From contig UQZL01000008.1 in assembly GCA_900545605.1 (NCBI GenBank), forward strand, positions 1 through 64,000: a DNA stretch of 64,000 bases. The letters run 5' to 3'. A program made the translations under genes and the position numbers. Source of the DNA: an uncultured Collinsella sp. (lineage in GTDB: Bacteria; Actinomycetota; Coriobacteriia; Coriobacteriales; Coriobacteriaceae). The notes under the pieces were generated by a model, which was given only the letters and a program-made list of their open reading frames with translations, was not told where the DNA came from and did not search any database. This document shows, one piece after another, positions 1 through 8,945 of this stretch. Within the stretch, counting starts at the first letter, position 1; each line of letters starts with the position of its first letter.

Positions 1-35
1 GGCGAGCCCTCGATGAGCTGATAGGTCTCTTCCAT
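1..35 (-). CDS. Start of a gene running off the left edge (unidentified)
   Basis: Reading leftward, an ATG at 35-33 follows a strong purine-rich ribosome binding site (GGAGGGGGG) and opens a frame starting MEETYQLIEGS that leaves the window. It begins about 15 bases after the stop of the short DUF1015-like gene, so it is probably co-transcribed with it. Eleven residues are too few to name a family. Confidence 0.5.
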   Translation of the reverse strand, partial: MEETYQLIEGS

Positions 36-50
36 GGCTATGCCCCCCTC

Positions 51-344
51 CTAGTGCTTGATGCCGTCGGCGCCGACGGTGTCGGGCTTGACGCTCTTGG
101 CGGCGGCCTCGTCGCTACCCGTCAGCACGTTAACCGGGCAAATCGCCACGACACCCGTCACGCGCCCCGGCTCCCCCGAGCATTCGTACACGTAGTATGC
201 CGCACCCGGGTCCTTGAGCATGAGCCCATCGGCAATGGCTCCGCGCAGAACATCGTTGCCGCTCAGGATGCTGCCCATTGCAGGCAGTGCCTCGAGCACG
301 CGGTCCTGAGCCGGGCGGATGCAGGGAAACGGAAGTGCTTTCAT
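51..344 (-). CDS. Short DUF1015-like protein (N-terminal part of the family only)
   Basis: The product is 97 residues. It opens MKALPFPCIRP, and residues around 35-75 (IADGLMLKDPGAAYYVYEC, then GRVTGVVAICPV) resemble the N-terminal domain of DUF1015 proteins, which are normally about 400 residues and are often found beside serC and serA. The conserved KKHE/TR segment that should follow is absent; the protein stops at GADGIKH. It lies 39 bases after the M20 peptidase gene, in the same direction and downstream of serCA. It may be a reduced but real gene or the remnant of a full DUF1015 gene. Its function is unknown. Confidence 0.55.
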   Translation of the reverse strand: MKALPFPCIRPAQDRVLEALPAMGSILSGNDVLRGAIADGLMLKDPGAAYYVYECSGEPGRVTGVVAICPVNVLTGSDEAAAKSVKPDTVGADGIKH

Positions 345-383
345 GGGCGGTCCTAACGCACGAGTCGGTTTGTTCGCGGCTTA

Positions 384-1604
384 TTATGCCCCAACTTGGC
401 CGCTCGCGTCCCAGAGCACGTTATCGGCGAGCGCGATGAGCACCTGCTGACAACGAACGATATCGACGTGGGGCACATATTCGTTGGGCTTGTGCGCGAG
501 CGCGAGCGACCCGGGACCATAGCTCATACAGTTGCGGTTGCCCGTCTTGCCCGCGATGACGGCGGTGTCGGTGTAGCCGGTAAAGAAGCCGACGGTCGTG
601 TCCGCGTCCGTCACGTCATCGGCGGCACGCTTGAGCGCTGCTAGAAGAGAAGAGTTCGGGTCGCGCTCGATGGCGGGACGGTCGCCCGTCACGGTGTAGC
701 TGCCATGGCAACCGGGAACGGCGGCTTCGGCGACGGCGATGGCCTGCTCTACCATGCGCGTCGCGGCGGCCGTATCGGTCGGTGGGGTCAGGCGCATGTC
801 GACCCAGACTTTGGCGCGGTCGGGTACGACGTAGGGGCGATATCCGCCCTCGATTTGGCCAAACGTGATGGTCGAAGGCCCCAGCTCATCGTGCGCGGGC
901 AGCGCCACAAACGCGCGACGAAGCGAACACACGACCTCGGCCATGGCGGCGACGGCATCCGCGCCCTTCCAGGGCTGGCTCGCATGCGCCGTCACGCCAG
1001 CCATTTCAATCTCGAACCACGTACGCCCCTTGTGCGCCACCTGGATCTGTCCGTCGGTGGGCTCGGTGTCCAGCACCCATTCACGCGAGCTGACCCAGCC
1101 AGCATCGATCGCGGCCTCTGAGCCACGCATAAAATCTTCCTCGTCGACCGAGCAGATGAGCGAAAAGCCGCGGCGGGGTAGCGCGCCATCCGCCGCCACG
1201 CGCTCGAGCGTATGGACCAGTGCGGCAATGGCGCAGGCCAGGCCACCCTTCATGTCGCAGGCGCCACGGCCATAGAGTTTGTTGTTGCGCACAACCGCCC
1301 CGAGCGGCGGCGTGTCCGCGTCCCAGCCATCGCCCAGGGTGACGGTATCCATGTGGCAGATGTAGATGAGTCGCGCCTCGTCGCTTTGGCCCGGCACGGT
1401 GACCATTAGATTGCGGCGTCCGGGGAGTACTTCGTGCTCTGCAATCTGCACGGCATCGAGTACCGGATGGCTCAGCTGCGCCAACCGTTCCTCAACCAAC
1501 GCTTTGATATAGCGTTCAATCTCGCCCTCATACGCACCTGGGTCGGAACTGTCGATCCGCACGAGCCCTTGCGTAAGCCGCCAAGCAAAATCTGTATCAA
1601 CCAT
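384..1604 (-). CDS. M20 family metallopeptidase (ArgE/DapE/CPG2 type)
   Basis: A 406-residue zinc-dependent amidohydrolase that probably deacylates amino acids or cleaves dipeptides. The metal site is complete: ICHMDTV (His84, Asp86), GRGACDMKGG (Asp117), the Glu pair in VDEED (155-156), LDTEPT (Glu181) and a late His in ALAHKPNEYV. An insertion around TAHASQPW is the usual dimerisation-domain motif. A longer frame extends to 1751, but that stretch includes the serA terminator hairpin. The start chosen is the ATG at 1604, preceded by GTGAGGTG. The gene lies between serA and the DUF1015-like gene but has its own upstream region with an inverted repeat (1631-1645). The substrate cannot be decided; succinyl-diaminopimelate or acetylornithine hydrolysis are possibilities. 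Confidence 0.85.
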   Translation of the reverse strand: MVDTDFAWRLTQGLVRIDSSDPGAYEGEIERYIKALVEERLAQLSHPVLDAVQIAEHEVLPGRRNLMVTVPGQSDEARLIYICHMDTVTLGDGWDADTPPLGAVVRNNKLYGRGACDMKGGLACAIAALVHTLERVAADGALPRRGFSLICSVDEEDFMRGSEAAIDAGWVSSREWVLDTEPTDGQIQVAHKGRTWFEIEMAGVTAHASQPWKGADAVAAMAEVVCSLRRAFVALPAHDELGPSTITFGQIEGGYRPYVVPDRAKVWVDMRLTPPTDTAAATRMVEQAIAVAEAAVPGCHGSYTVTGDRPAIERDPNSSLLAALKRAADDVTDADTTVGFFTGYTDTAVIAGKTGNRNCMSYGPGSLALAHKPNEYVPHVDIVRCQQVLIALADNVLWDASGQVGA

Positions 1605-1630
1605 AGGCACCTCACAGATAGTTAGGTCAA

Positions 1631-1645
1631 CATACAGATTGTATG
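1631..1645. promoter_or_regulatory. Perfect 15-bp inverted repeat upstream of the M20 peptidase gene
   Basis: CATACA-GAT-TGTATG, a perfect 6-bp dyad with a 3-base centre, is 27 bases upstream of the start codon at 1604. It falls where a repressor would block transcription or initiation. A TTGACC hexamer overlaps its downstream side. No cognate regulator is visible nearby. Confidence 0.4.
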
Positions 1646-1681
1646 CCAAGAAGCGGCTCGGTGCATTTAATGGAGCGCTCA

Positions 1682-1718
1682 CAAAAACAGGGGCGCCTCT
1701 CGTGCGAAAGGCGCCCCT
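1682..1718 (-). terminator. Rho-independent terminator of the serC-serA unit
   Basis: AGGGGCGCCT pairs perfectly with AGGCGCCCCT (1689-1698 with 1709-1718). On the minus strand the hairpin is followed by GTTTTTGT. It comes about 65 bases after the serA stop and shows that the M20 gene is a separate transcription unit. Confidence 0.85.
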
Positions 1719-1781
1719 GCGGGCATTCAATGTCAGTGACGGGCAGGCCACATGGGGAACTGCCCGTCAGATCAGCCGGCG

Positions 1782-2945
1782 CTATTTGATCACGCGCACG
1801 CGATACATCGACGGAATCTGCTTAAGCGCCTCAATCGTGCTGCTGTTCAGGTGCTCGTCGGTGTCGAACATGGTGTAGGCGTTCTCGCCGGCAGACTCGT
1901 TGGTCATACGCTGCACGTTGGCGTTGTCCTTGGCCAGGATGGCCGTGATCTGGCCGATCATGTTGGGCACGTTGGCGTGCAGGCAGGCGATGCGGCTTGC
2001 GGCGCGCGCCTTGCCCATGCTGCAGGCGGGGTAGTTGACGCTGTGCGCGATGTTACCGTTCTCCAGGTAATCCTTGAGCTCGCTGATGGCCATGTCGGCG
2101 CAATTGGCCTCGGCCTCGCCGGTGCCGGCGCCCGAGTGCGTGGTGATAAACGTGTTGGGCATCTTGACCGTCTTGGGCGTGGCAAAGTCGCAGCTAAACC
2201 AGCTGAGCTTGCCCGCGCGCAGGGCGGCGTCGACGGCGTCCTCGTCAATGATGGTTTCGCGCGCGTAGTTGATGAGCACGGCGTCCGGGGCCAGCAGGTT
2301 AATCTGCTCGGTGCTGATCATGCCGATGGTGTCTGCCTTGCTGGGCACGTGCACGGTGAGGTAGTCGCAGCCGCGGCAGAGATCCTCGAGCGTGCCCACG
2401 CGCTGCACCTCGCGGCTCAGCACCCATGCGTGCTCGACGGAAATGAACGGATCGTAGCCGTAGACGTCCATGCCCAGATCGACGCAGGCGTTGGCGACCT
2501 TGGAGCCTACGTTGCCCAGGCCGATGACACCGATGCGCTTGCCCTTGAGCTCGCGGCCCACAAAGGCCTTCTTGGCCTTCTCGGCGTCGACCTGGATCTC
2601 GGGGTCGTCGGCGTTGTCGCGCACCCAGTTCATCGACTGCACTACGCCGCGGCTCGAGAGCACCAGCATGCCCAGGACGAGCTCCTTGACGGCGTTGCTG
2701 TTGGCGCCGGGGGAGTTAAAGACGACGACGCCCTTTTTGGCGTACTCCTCGACGGGGATGTTGTTGACGCCGGCGCCGCAGCGGGCGATGGCGCGAATGC
2801 CCTCGGGCAGCTCGTAGCCGTGCAGGTCGGTGGAGCGCATCAGGATGGCGTCGGCCTCCTCGGCGGTGCTTACAAACTCGTAGCCCTCGCCAAACTCGAC
2901 CTTGCCGTCCTTGGTAATGTCGTCGATGGTCTTAATCTTACGCAT
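1782..2945 (-). CDS. serA: D-3-phosphoglycerate dehydrogenase
   Basis: Catalyses NAD-dependent oxidation of 3-phosphoglycerate to 3-phosphohydroxypyruvate, the first step of serine synthesis. It has 387 residues, the short form: catalytic and NAD-binding domains (IGVIGLGNVGSKV, about 138-150, followed by the NAD-ribose acidic residue in YGYDP), active-site Arg229 in NYARE and His270 in ITTHSGAGT, and a C-terminal ACT domain from about 315 (NVPNMIGQITAIL) that may sense serine. It lacks the intervening ASB domain of long SerA forms. It lies 70 bases after serC in the same direction and is followed by a terminator, so serC-serA is an operon. Confidence 0.95.
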   Translation of the reverse strand: MRKIKTIDDITKDGKVEFGEGYEFVSTAEEADAILMRSTDLHGYELPEGIRAIARCGAGVNNIPVEEYAKKGVVVFNSPGANSNAVKELVLGMLVLSSRGVVQSMNWVRDNADDPEIQVDAEKAKKAFVGRELKGKRIGVIGLGNVGSKVANACVDLGMDVYGYDPFISVEHAWVLSREVQRVGTLEDLCRGCDYLTVHVPSKADTIGMISTEQINLLAPDAVLINYARETIIDEDAVDAALRAGKLSWFSCDFATPKTVKMPNTFITTHSGAGTGEAEANCADMAISELKDYLENGNIAHSVNYPACSMGKARAASRIACLHANVPNMIGQITAILAKDNANVQRMTNESAGENAYTMFDTDEHLNSSTIEALKQIPSMYRVRVIK

Positions 2946-3015
2946 GGAAAAACTCCTTAGCAGGTTTGTCTAAAACAGATGGTTTGAAGTGGCTGGTCGG
3001 CCCGCGTGTTGCGGG

Positions 3016-4140
<1,125 letters not shown>

Positions 4141-4278
4141 CTTCTAGTTCCCCCTCGTAGTCGTTTGAACGTTCGGGATACTTTAGCACAGTGGAGCGCC
4201 AGGTGCGACCGCATCACGGTAAAACTCGACTGCGCCGCTATGATTTACAGGATGGTTACATGGGGGAGGGGTGACCTT

Positions 4279-4347
4279 ACTCCTCAGGCAAATCCAAATC
4301 TGCGAGCGAAGACATGAGGTTCTCTAGGCGCTTGATCTCTTCGTCCT
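4279..4347 (-). pseudogene. Possible 3' remnant of a lost gene
   Basis: Between the antiporter and serC the minus strand reads DEEIKRLENLMSSLADLDLPEE then TAA. This is an acidic tail typical of real protein C-termini, but an in-frame TAG just upstream leaves no usable start for more than 12 residues. It may be the tail of a deleted gene, or chance. Confidence 0.25.
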
Positions 4348-4368
4348 AAAGTAGCTACCTCCTAGTCA

Positions 4369-5970
4369 CTACGATGCTAGCGTGGCGATGACGGCTTCGT
4401 CGCCGGCGTATATTAGGGTGTTGCCATCGGGGATGATCGTCTGACCTTCGCGCTTGAGCATCACCACAATAAACGGATGCTTGCCTTGCGGCACATCGCG
4501 CAGGCGCTGGCCAGCCAGGCGACCGTGGGGCGTTACGGTGACTTCGCGCAGCGTAACCTCGGCACGCTCTTCAAACGTCGGCGCGGCCATCACCAGCAGG
4601 TCGCCTTCCTCGATCACGGTATCGCCGTTGGGCAGCACCGGGTGCGCGCCGTCGCGCAGCACCAAGACCACCAGCATGTTCGTTGCGCTACCAATATCGG
4701 CGAGCGAGCGTCCGGCAAACGGATGTCCAGCGCCCACCTTGAGCTTTACAAACGACATGCCGTCCTCGTCGCGGTAGTCGTTAAAGGTGCGGCGCACGTC
4801 GCCGGTCGCATCGATCATATCGAGCTTCTTCGCCACCGCCGGCAGAAGCGAGCCCTGCACCACAATGCTCGACACGGCAACCACAAACACCAGGTCAAAT
4901 AGGTCGTGTCCGCCGGGAACGCCGGCCACCACGGCAAAGAGACTAAAGACGACCGAAGCTGCTCCGCGCAGGCCCGCCCAGCTTACGAGTGCGACCTGGC
5001 GAGGATTGGTCTTAAAGGGCGCCAGCAGCAGACCGACGGCGATGGGACGGCTCACGAAGAGCATAAACGCCATGAGCGCCAGGCCCGGCAGCAGCATTTG
5101 CGGCAGGCGGGCGGGCGTCACGAGCAGGCCGAGCAAGAAGAAGATGGTCATCTCGGCCATTTCGGTGAGGGTGTCAAAGAAGTGCGCCATCTCGACCTTG
5201 CCGGTGATGTCGCTGGCGCCCAGTACAATGCCTGCCAGGTACACGGCCAAAAAGCCGTTGCCGCCCAGGTAGCTCGGCAGCGCGTAGGCGACGATGGCCA
5301 CGGCGAACAAGAAGATGGTCTGCGCGTCCTTGGCCGTTGCGTGCGCGCGTTCAATCAGGCGGCCCGCCGCCCAGCCGATGGCAAGGCCCAACCCCACGCC
5401 CAGGATGATCTGCTTGGTCAGCAGCACGGGAATGTCAATATTGCCGCCCGCCGCGAGGGTCGCGAGCACGGCGGTGAGCATGTAGGCGACGGGGTCGTTG
5501 GAGCCCGATTCGACCTCGAGCAACGAATCGGTGCCACCTCTCAGCGACAGGCTGTGCTCGCGCAGCACGCTAAAGACGCTTGCCGCGTCGGTGGATGCCA
5601 CGACCGATCCCAGCAGCAGGCCGCCGATCCAGTCGAAGCCCAGCACAAAGCGTGCGAACACGCCGGTGATGCCAGCGGTGATGACGACGCCGAGCGTGCT
5701 CAGCAGCACCGCGGGCACGGCGACAGGTTTGGCACGGTCGATGTTGGTGTTAAAGCCGCCGTAGAACATGATGAACAGCAGCGCCGTGCTGCAGACGGTT
5801 TCGGTGAGCGCATAGTCGCTAAAGTCTATGTGCGCCGGACCGTTGACGCCCAGCAGCATGCCGAGTGCGATAAAGATAAGCAGGGTGGGGAAGGGGAGCT
5901 TTTTGCCGACGGGTTTAATGGTCAGGCACAGAATAATGACGAGGCCGATAAAGAGAAGTATCTGGTTCAT
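4369..5970 (-). CDS. Potassium/proton antiporter, CPA1 type, with C-terminal RCK_C domains
   Basis: The 533-residue protein has about 12 hydrophobic helices (1-385) with the family motifs LLFIMFYGGF, the transport-site acidic pair in SVVASTDAASVF and ESGSNDPVAY, followed by two TrkA-C/RCK_C modules (about 400-470 and 475-533, each with a GDEA/EGDLL-type turn). This matches the NhaP2/CvrA group, which exchanges cytoplasmic K+ for protons, with the RCK_C part sensing ligand. It is transcribed alone and has its own upstream region. Confidence 0.88.
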   Translation of the reverse strand: MNQILLFIGLVIILCLTIKPVGKKLPFPTLLIFIALGMLLGVNGPAHIDFSDYALTETVCSTALLFIMFYGGFNTNIDRAKPVAVPAVLLSTLGVVITAGITGVFARFVLGFDWIGGLLLGSVVASTDAASVFSVLREHSLSLRGGTDSLLEVESGSNDPVAYMLTAVLATLAAGGNIDIPVLLTKQIILGVGLGLAIGWAAGRLIERAHATAKDAQTIFLFAVAIVAYALPSYLGGNGFLAVYLAGIVLGASDITGKVEMAHFFDTLTEMAEMTIFFLLGLLVTPARLPQMLLPGLALMAFMLFVSRPIAVGLLLAPFKTNPRQVALVSWAGLRGAASVVFSLFAVVAGVPGGHDLFDLVFVVAVSSIVVQGSLLPAVAKKLDMIDATGDVRRTFNDYRDEDGMSFVKLKVGAGHPFAGRSLADIGSATNMLVVLVLRDGAHPVLPNGDTVIEEGDLLVMAAPTFEERAEVTLREVTVTPHGRLAGQRLRDVPQGKHPFIVVMLKREGQTIIPDGNTLIYAGDEAVIATLAS

Positions 5971-6295
5971 GGATAGTGTCCGCTTCTGGGTGGTTGGCGT
6001 GGCACGGTCAGTTGTCTGCGGTTATTTGTACCCAAAGGTGGTGGGTTTATGAGGGCGGATTGCGGACGTGCGCATTTTCGACACGAGGCGGAGGCACGGG
6101 TGGTGCTGGTTGGGGCGCTGGGCATGGCGGCGTGGCGCGAGCGGTGCGGGTTGGCAGGCGCGCGCTGGCGACCGTTGACGGTATGCAACCCTTTCCAGCT
6201 TTATTGCAACGGAGTACAATGGGTAACGTTTAAGTTCAACTTGAAGTTTTAGTTGCGACTCCGGGCTTCGGCCGCAATGTAAAGAGAGGCGTTTC
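5971..6295. other. Divergent intergenic region, antiporter / metallophosphoesterase
   Basis: 325 bases without a convincing gene. Its right end carries a promoter for the phosphoesterase gene (6192-6220) and a small perfect inverted repeat TTCAA-C-TTGAA at about 6234-6244 in the 5' leader. The frames that cross it are arginine- and proline-rich shadows without ribosome binding sites. Confidence 0.6.
6192..6220 (+). promoter_or_regulatory. Candidate promoter of the metallophosphoesterase gene
   Basis: TTTCCA and TACAAT are separated by 17 bases, about 75 bases before the start codon. The -10 is strong and the -35 weak. Confidence 0.45.
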
Positions 6296-7135
6296 ATGGC
6301 GATCTATGTGACATCCGATGCTCACGGGCACGTGCGTGCGCTTGACGAGGCCCTGTCCAAGATTTCGCTGACGTCTGACGATACACTGTACGTGCTGGGC
6401 GACATGATCGATCGCGGGCCCGATCCGGTTGGCGTTATTAAACTGGTGCGCTCGCTGCCCAACGCTCGCGTGCTCAAGGGCAATCACGAGCAGATTATGC
6501 TCGATGCCATCATTGGCCAAGATCCGCTCGATGCCGAGACCTGGGATATCAACGGCGGTTGGACTACCCGTCAGCAGCTCAACGATATGGAATTTGAGGC
6601 GTACGAGGAGCTCGTGCGTTGGATGGCGACGTTGCCGCTCTACGCGGTGGTCGAGACCGAGGAGCGCCCGTATCTGCTGGTACATGCTGGAATCGAGATG
6701 AAGGCGGCGCGCGCGTTTTTGCTTGAGCATGGCGTCGATTGTGCCGATGGCGTTGGAGCGGTGGGTGCCGATCGCGAGCTGCTGCAGCAGATGCTCGCGG
6801 TACAGTCGTCCGATGACCTGCTGTGGATTCGTCACGGCTATTGGGATGTGCCGACCGGGCTGCTTTCTGCCGAGGGCAAGGGCCCGGTCGTGGTGAGCGG
6901 CCACACGCCCACGGTATCGCTTGGGCGCTATTGCGAGGTCGGTGGTCTGGCGGGGCTCGATGAGGAATCGGGACGCGGGCAGATCGTGCGCTTGGGCGGC
7001 GAGGACACTGCCGGTGTGCCCGATCGCATCGACATCGACTGCGCCGCCGCCACCGGCTCCGAGTTCGGCCGCGTGGGCATCCTGCGCCTGGACGACGGGG
7101 CGGAGTTCTACGCTAATATTCGCCCCGGGGAATAA
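6296..7135 (+). CDS. Calcineurin-like metallophosphoesterase (PPP-type phosphatase)
   Basis: 279 residues with all core metal-binding motifs in order: SDAHG (Asp8, His10), GDMIDRG (35-41), GNHE (62-65), a later VHAG and SGHTP. This is the arrangement of bacterial PrpA/PrpB-type Ser/Thr phosphatases and diadenosine tetraphosphatases. The order and spacing of GDxxDRG and GNHE favour a protein phosphatase or ApaH-like enzyme, but the substrate cannot be fixed. The start is the ATG after AAAGAGAGGCG. It is monocistronic and convergent with the flippase gene. Confidence 0.88.
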   Translation: MAIYVTSDAHGHVRALDEALSKISLTSDDTLYVLGDMIDRGPDPVGVIKLVRSLPNARVLKGNHEQIMLDAIIGQDPLDAETWDINGGWTTRQQLNDMEFEAYEELVRWMATLPLYAVVETEERPYLLVHAGIEMKAARAFLLEHGVDCADGVGAVGADRELLQQMLAVQSSDDLLWIRHGYWDVPTGLLSAEGKGPVVVSGHTPTVSLGRYCEVGGLAGLDEESGRGQIVRLGGEDTAGVPDRIDIDCAAATGSEFGRVGILRLDDGAEFYANIRPGE

Positions 7136-7192
7136 CGGCGCAAGAGGTTGGTGCCAAAACATCGACGTTTCTTTTCTTCAAATTGATTCGAA

Positions 7193-8767
7193 TTAGGCGC
7201 CGTACGGATTCCGGTCCCTCTCTATGCGTTGGCGGATGTGGGCGTACTCGATGATCAGTAGCACCAGGAGTAGGGCCATGATGGCTAGGTAGCTCACCAC
7301 GGAGCCCATCAGACCCAGCAGCTTAATCAGGATCACCGGCAGCACCACGCTTACGGCGAAGCAGATTAGGTAGATCTTGGTGACGTCGCCGGCGTGGCGC
7401 AACACCGTGATGATGGCGTAGATAAAGTCGATTGCCGCGGTGACGCCGCCGGCGATAACCATCAGTAGCGCCAGCGTGCGGTAGCGCTCAAAGTTAAGGC
7501 CGTACATAAAGCTCATGATGGGGATGCCGGGGCCTGCCATAAATGCGGCGCATGCTCCGGTAATGACCACGATCAGTGCCATAACGGCAACAATAATTAG
7601 GTCAAAGCGGCGACGCTTGCGCGGATTCGCCCAAATGCTCGACAGACGCAGGAGCTGCGGTTTGTAGATAAATCCGATGCTCAACAAAATGGCCTGCGCC
7701 GGAAAGAACAGGGCATTAAAGTACAGCTGATACTTGTAGGCCAGCGTGCCCTCCATCACGAACTTGGGCATGCTCTCGATAAGGTTGAACAGGAACAGCG
7801 CACCAAAGAGCGGGGCGCACTGGACAAACAGGTGGCCAGCCTCGCGCAGGCTCACGCGGCGCGATTTTTCGGTTTCGAGCAGGGCGAGCGGCGCGGTGAC
7901 CAGCACGAGCGAGGCAATCGCGGCGATGCCCATGGCCATGGCCGCGATGGGCATGCTGCGCGTGAGGAACAGCGCCACGCTAAAGACCACGATGACGCCG
8001 ATGGAACGCAGCGTTTGGCTCATGCCAGCCAAATAGAGCTTGTCGGCCTGCTGCAGGCGGCCCTCGTACACGTCGGCGATGCCGTCAATCACCTTATAGA
8101 GGTAGACGCCCAGGCCGATCGTGGCCATCTGCGCATCGTAGCCGCGGGCGCTGCTGTATACCAGGCCGCATGCCAGCGCGAGCGCTCCGCAAAGCCAGCG
8201 GTTGAGCTGGTAGGAGGCGAAGGAGGTCTTTTCGTCGATGTCCGAGACCTGAAAATTGCGCACGCCGTAGTTGCACGCGATCATGATGAGCGTGCCGGTG
8301 ACAAAGGCGATGGAGAACTTGCCGGCCTCCTCGGCGCCTACGAGCTGCGTCGACACAATGGTGAGCAGCGGAAACGCTATACCCCATACGGCGGTGCCCA
8401 GGGTATTCCAAAGGTAGTCGCGACGGGTGGCGTGATCTTCGTATTCGGCTTCTTGCGTGGAGAAGCCGCCGCCGTAGACGGCTCCGAGCAGGCGGTTCCA
8501 CCAGGCATTGACCATGCGGTGGATGGGGCCGGGCTGGCGATCGCGCTCGCGGCGACGGCGCGTGGCCTGGCTGCTGTCGGGGCCGCCAGCGTTACGCTGG
8601 CTTAGCTCTTGGATTCGTGCGAGCTCCTCGGCGGTGTGCGATGCGGGGAACAGGCCGTTCTCGATGCGTCCGCCCTGTCCGTGCGCCCCGGCCGATATGG
8701 TGGGGTCGGCGACGCCGTTGCGGCGGGCGATGGTGCGGCGGATGCTATCGAGGGGCGTTATGCTCAA
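7193..8767 (-). CDS. Polysaccharide flippase-like membrane protein (MOP/Wzx superfamily)
   Basis: 524 residues. About 115 N-terminal residues are hydrophilic and basic (RRRRERDRQPG); the remainder is a 12-14 helix membrane domain starting near WNTLGTAVWGIAF, resembling Wzx/MATE-fold oligosaccharide translocases. The long cytoplasmic N-terminal extension is unusual. It probably moves lipid-linked sugars across the membrane, but no glycosyltransferases are adjacent here (they lie 45 kb away). It is divergent from the lactate permease gene. Confidence 0.75.
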   Translation of the reverse strand: MSITPLDSIRRTIARRNGVADPTISAGAHGQGGRIENGLFPASHTAEELARIQELSQRNAGGPDSSQATRRRRERDRQPGPIHRMVNAWWNRLLGAVYGGGFSTQEAEYEDHATRRDYLWNTLGTAVWGIAFPLLTIVSTQLVGAEEAGKFSIAFVTGTLIMIACNYGVRNFQVSDIDEKTSFASYQLNRWLCGALALACGLVYSSARGYDAQMATIGLGVYLYKVIDGIADVYEGRLQQADKLYLAGMSQTLRSIGVIVVFSVALFLTRSMPIAAMAMGIAAIASLVLVTAPLALLETEKSRRVSLREAGHLFVQCAPLFGALFLFNLIESMPKFVMEGTLAYKYQLYFNALFFPAQAILLSIGFIYKPQLLRLSSIWANPRKRRRFDLIIVAVMALIVVITGACAAFMAGPGIPIMSFMYGLNFERYRTLALLMVIAGGVTAAIDFIYAIITVLRHAGDVTKIYLICFAVSVVLPVILIKLLGLMGSVVSYLAIMALLLVLLIIEYAHIRQRIERDRNPYGA

Positions 8768-8825
8768 GACGATTCCTTTCTATTGCTGCGCTCTAGTATA
8801 GACGCGACGGTGTTTGCTCGTGTTT

Positions 8826-8842
8826 TTGAACGGATTGTTCAA
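8826..8842. promoter_or_regulatory. Perfect inverted repeat between the flippase and lactate permease genes
   Basis: TTGAAC-GGATT-GTTCAA, 6-bp arms with a 5-base spacer, lies in the divergent region. Another GTTCAA half-site is at about 8891-8896, closer to the permease. It is a candidate operator for a dimeric regulator acting on one or both genes. Confidence 0.45.
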
Positions 8843-8945
8843 TATTTTCGGCGGGTGGCAGTAAATTGTCGGTAAGCGTGCGGTATCCTGTTCAAGTTTT
8901 GTGACCCCCCGATGCCGCCCGCGCGGTACCAAGGAGTTCTTACCT

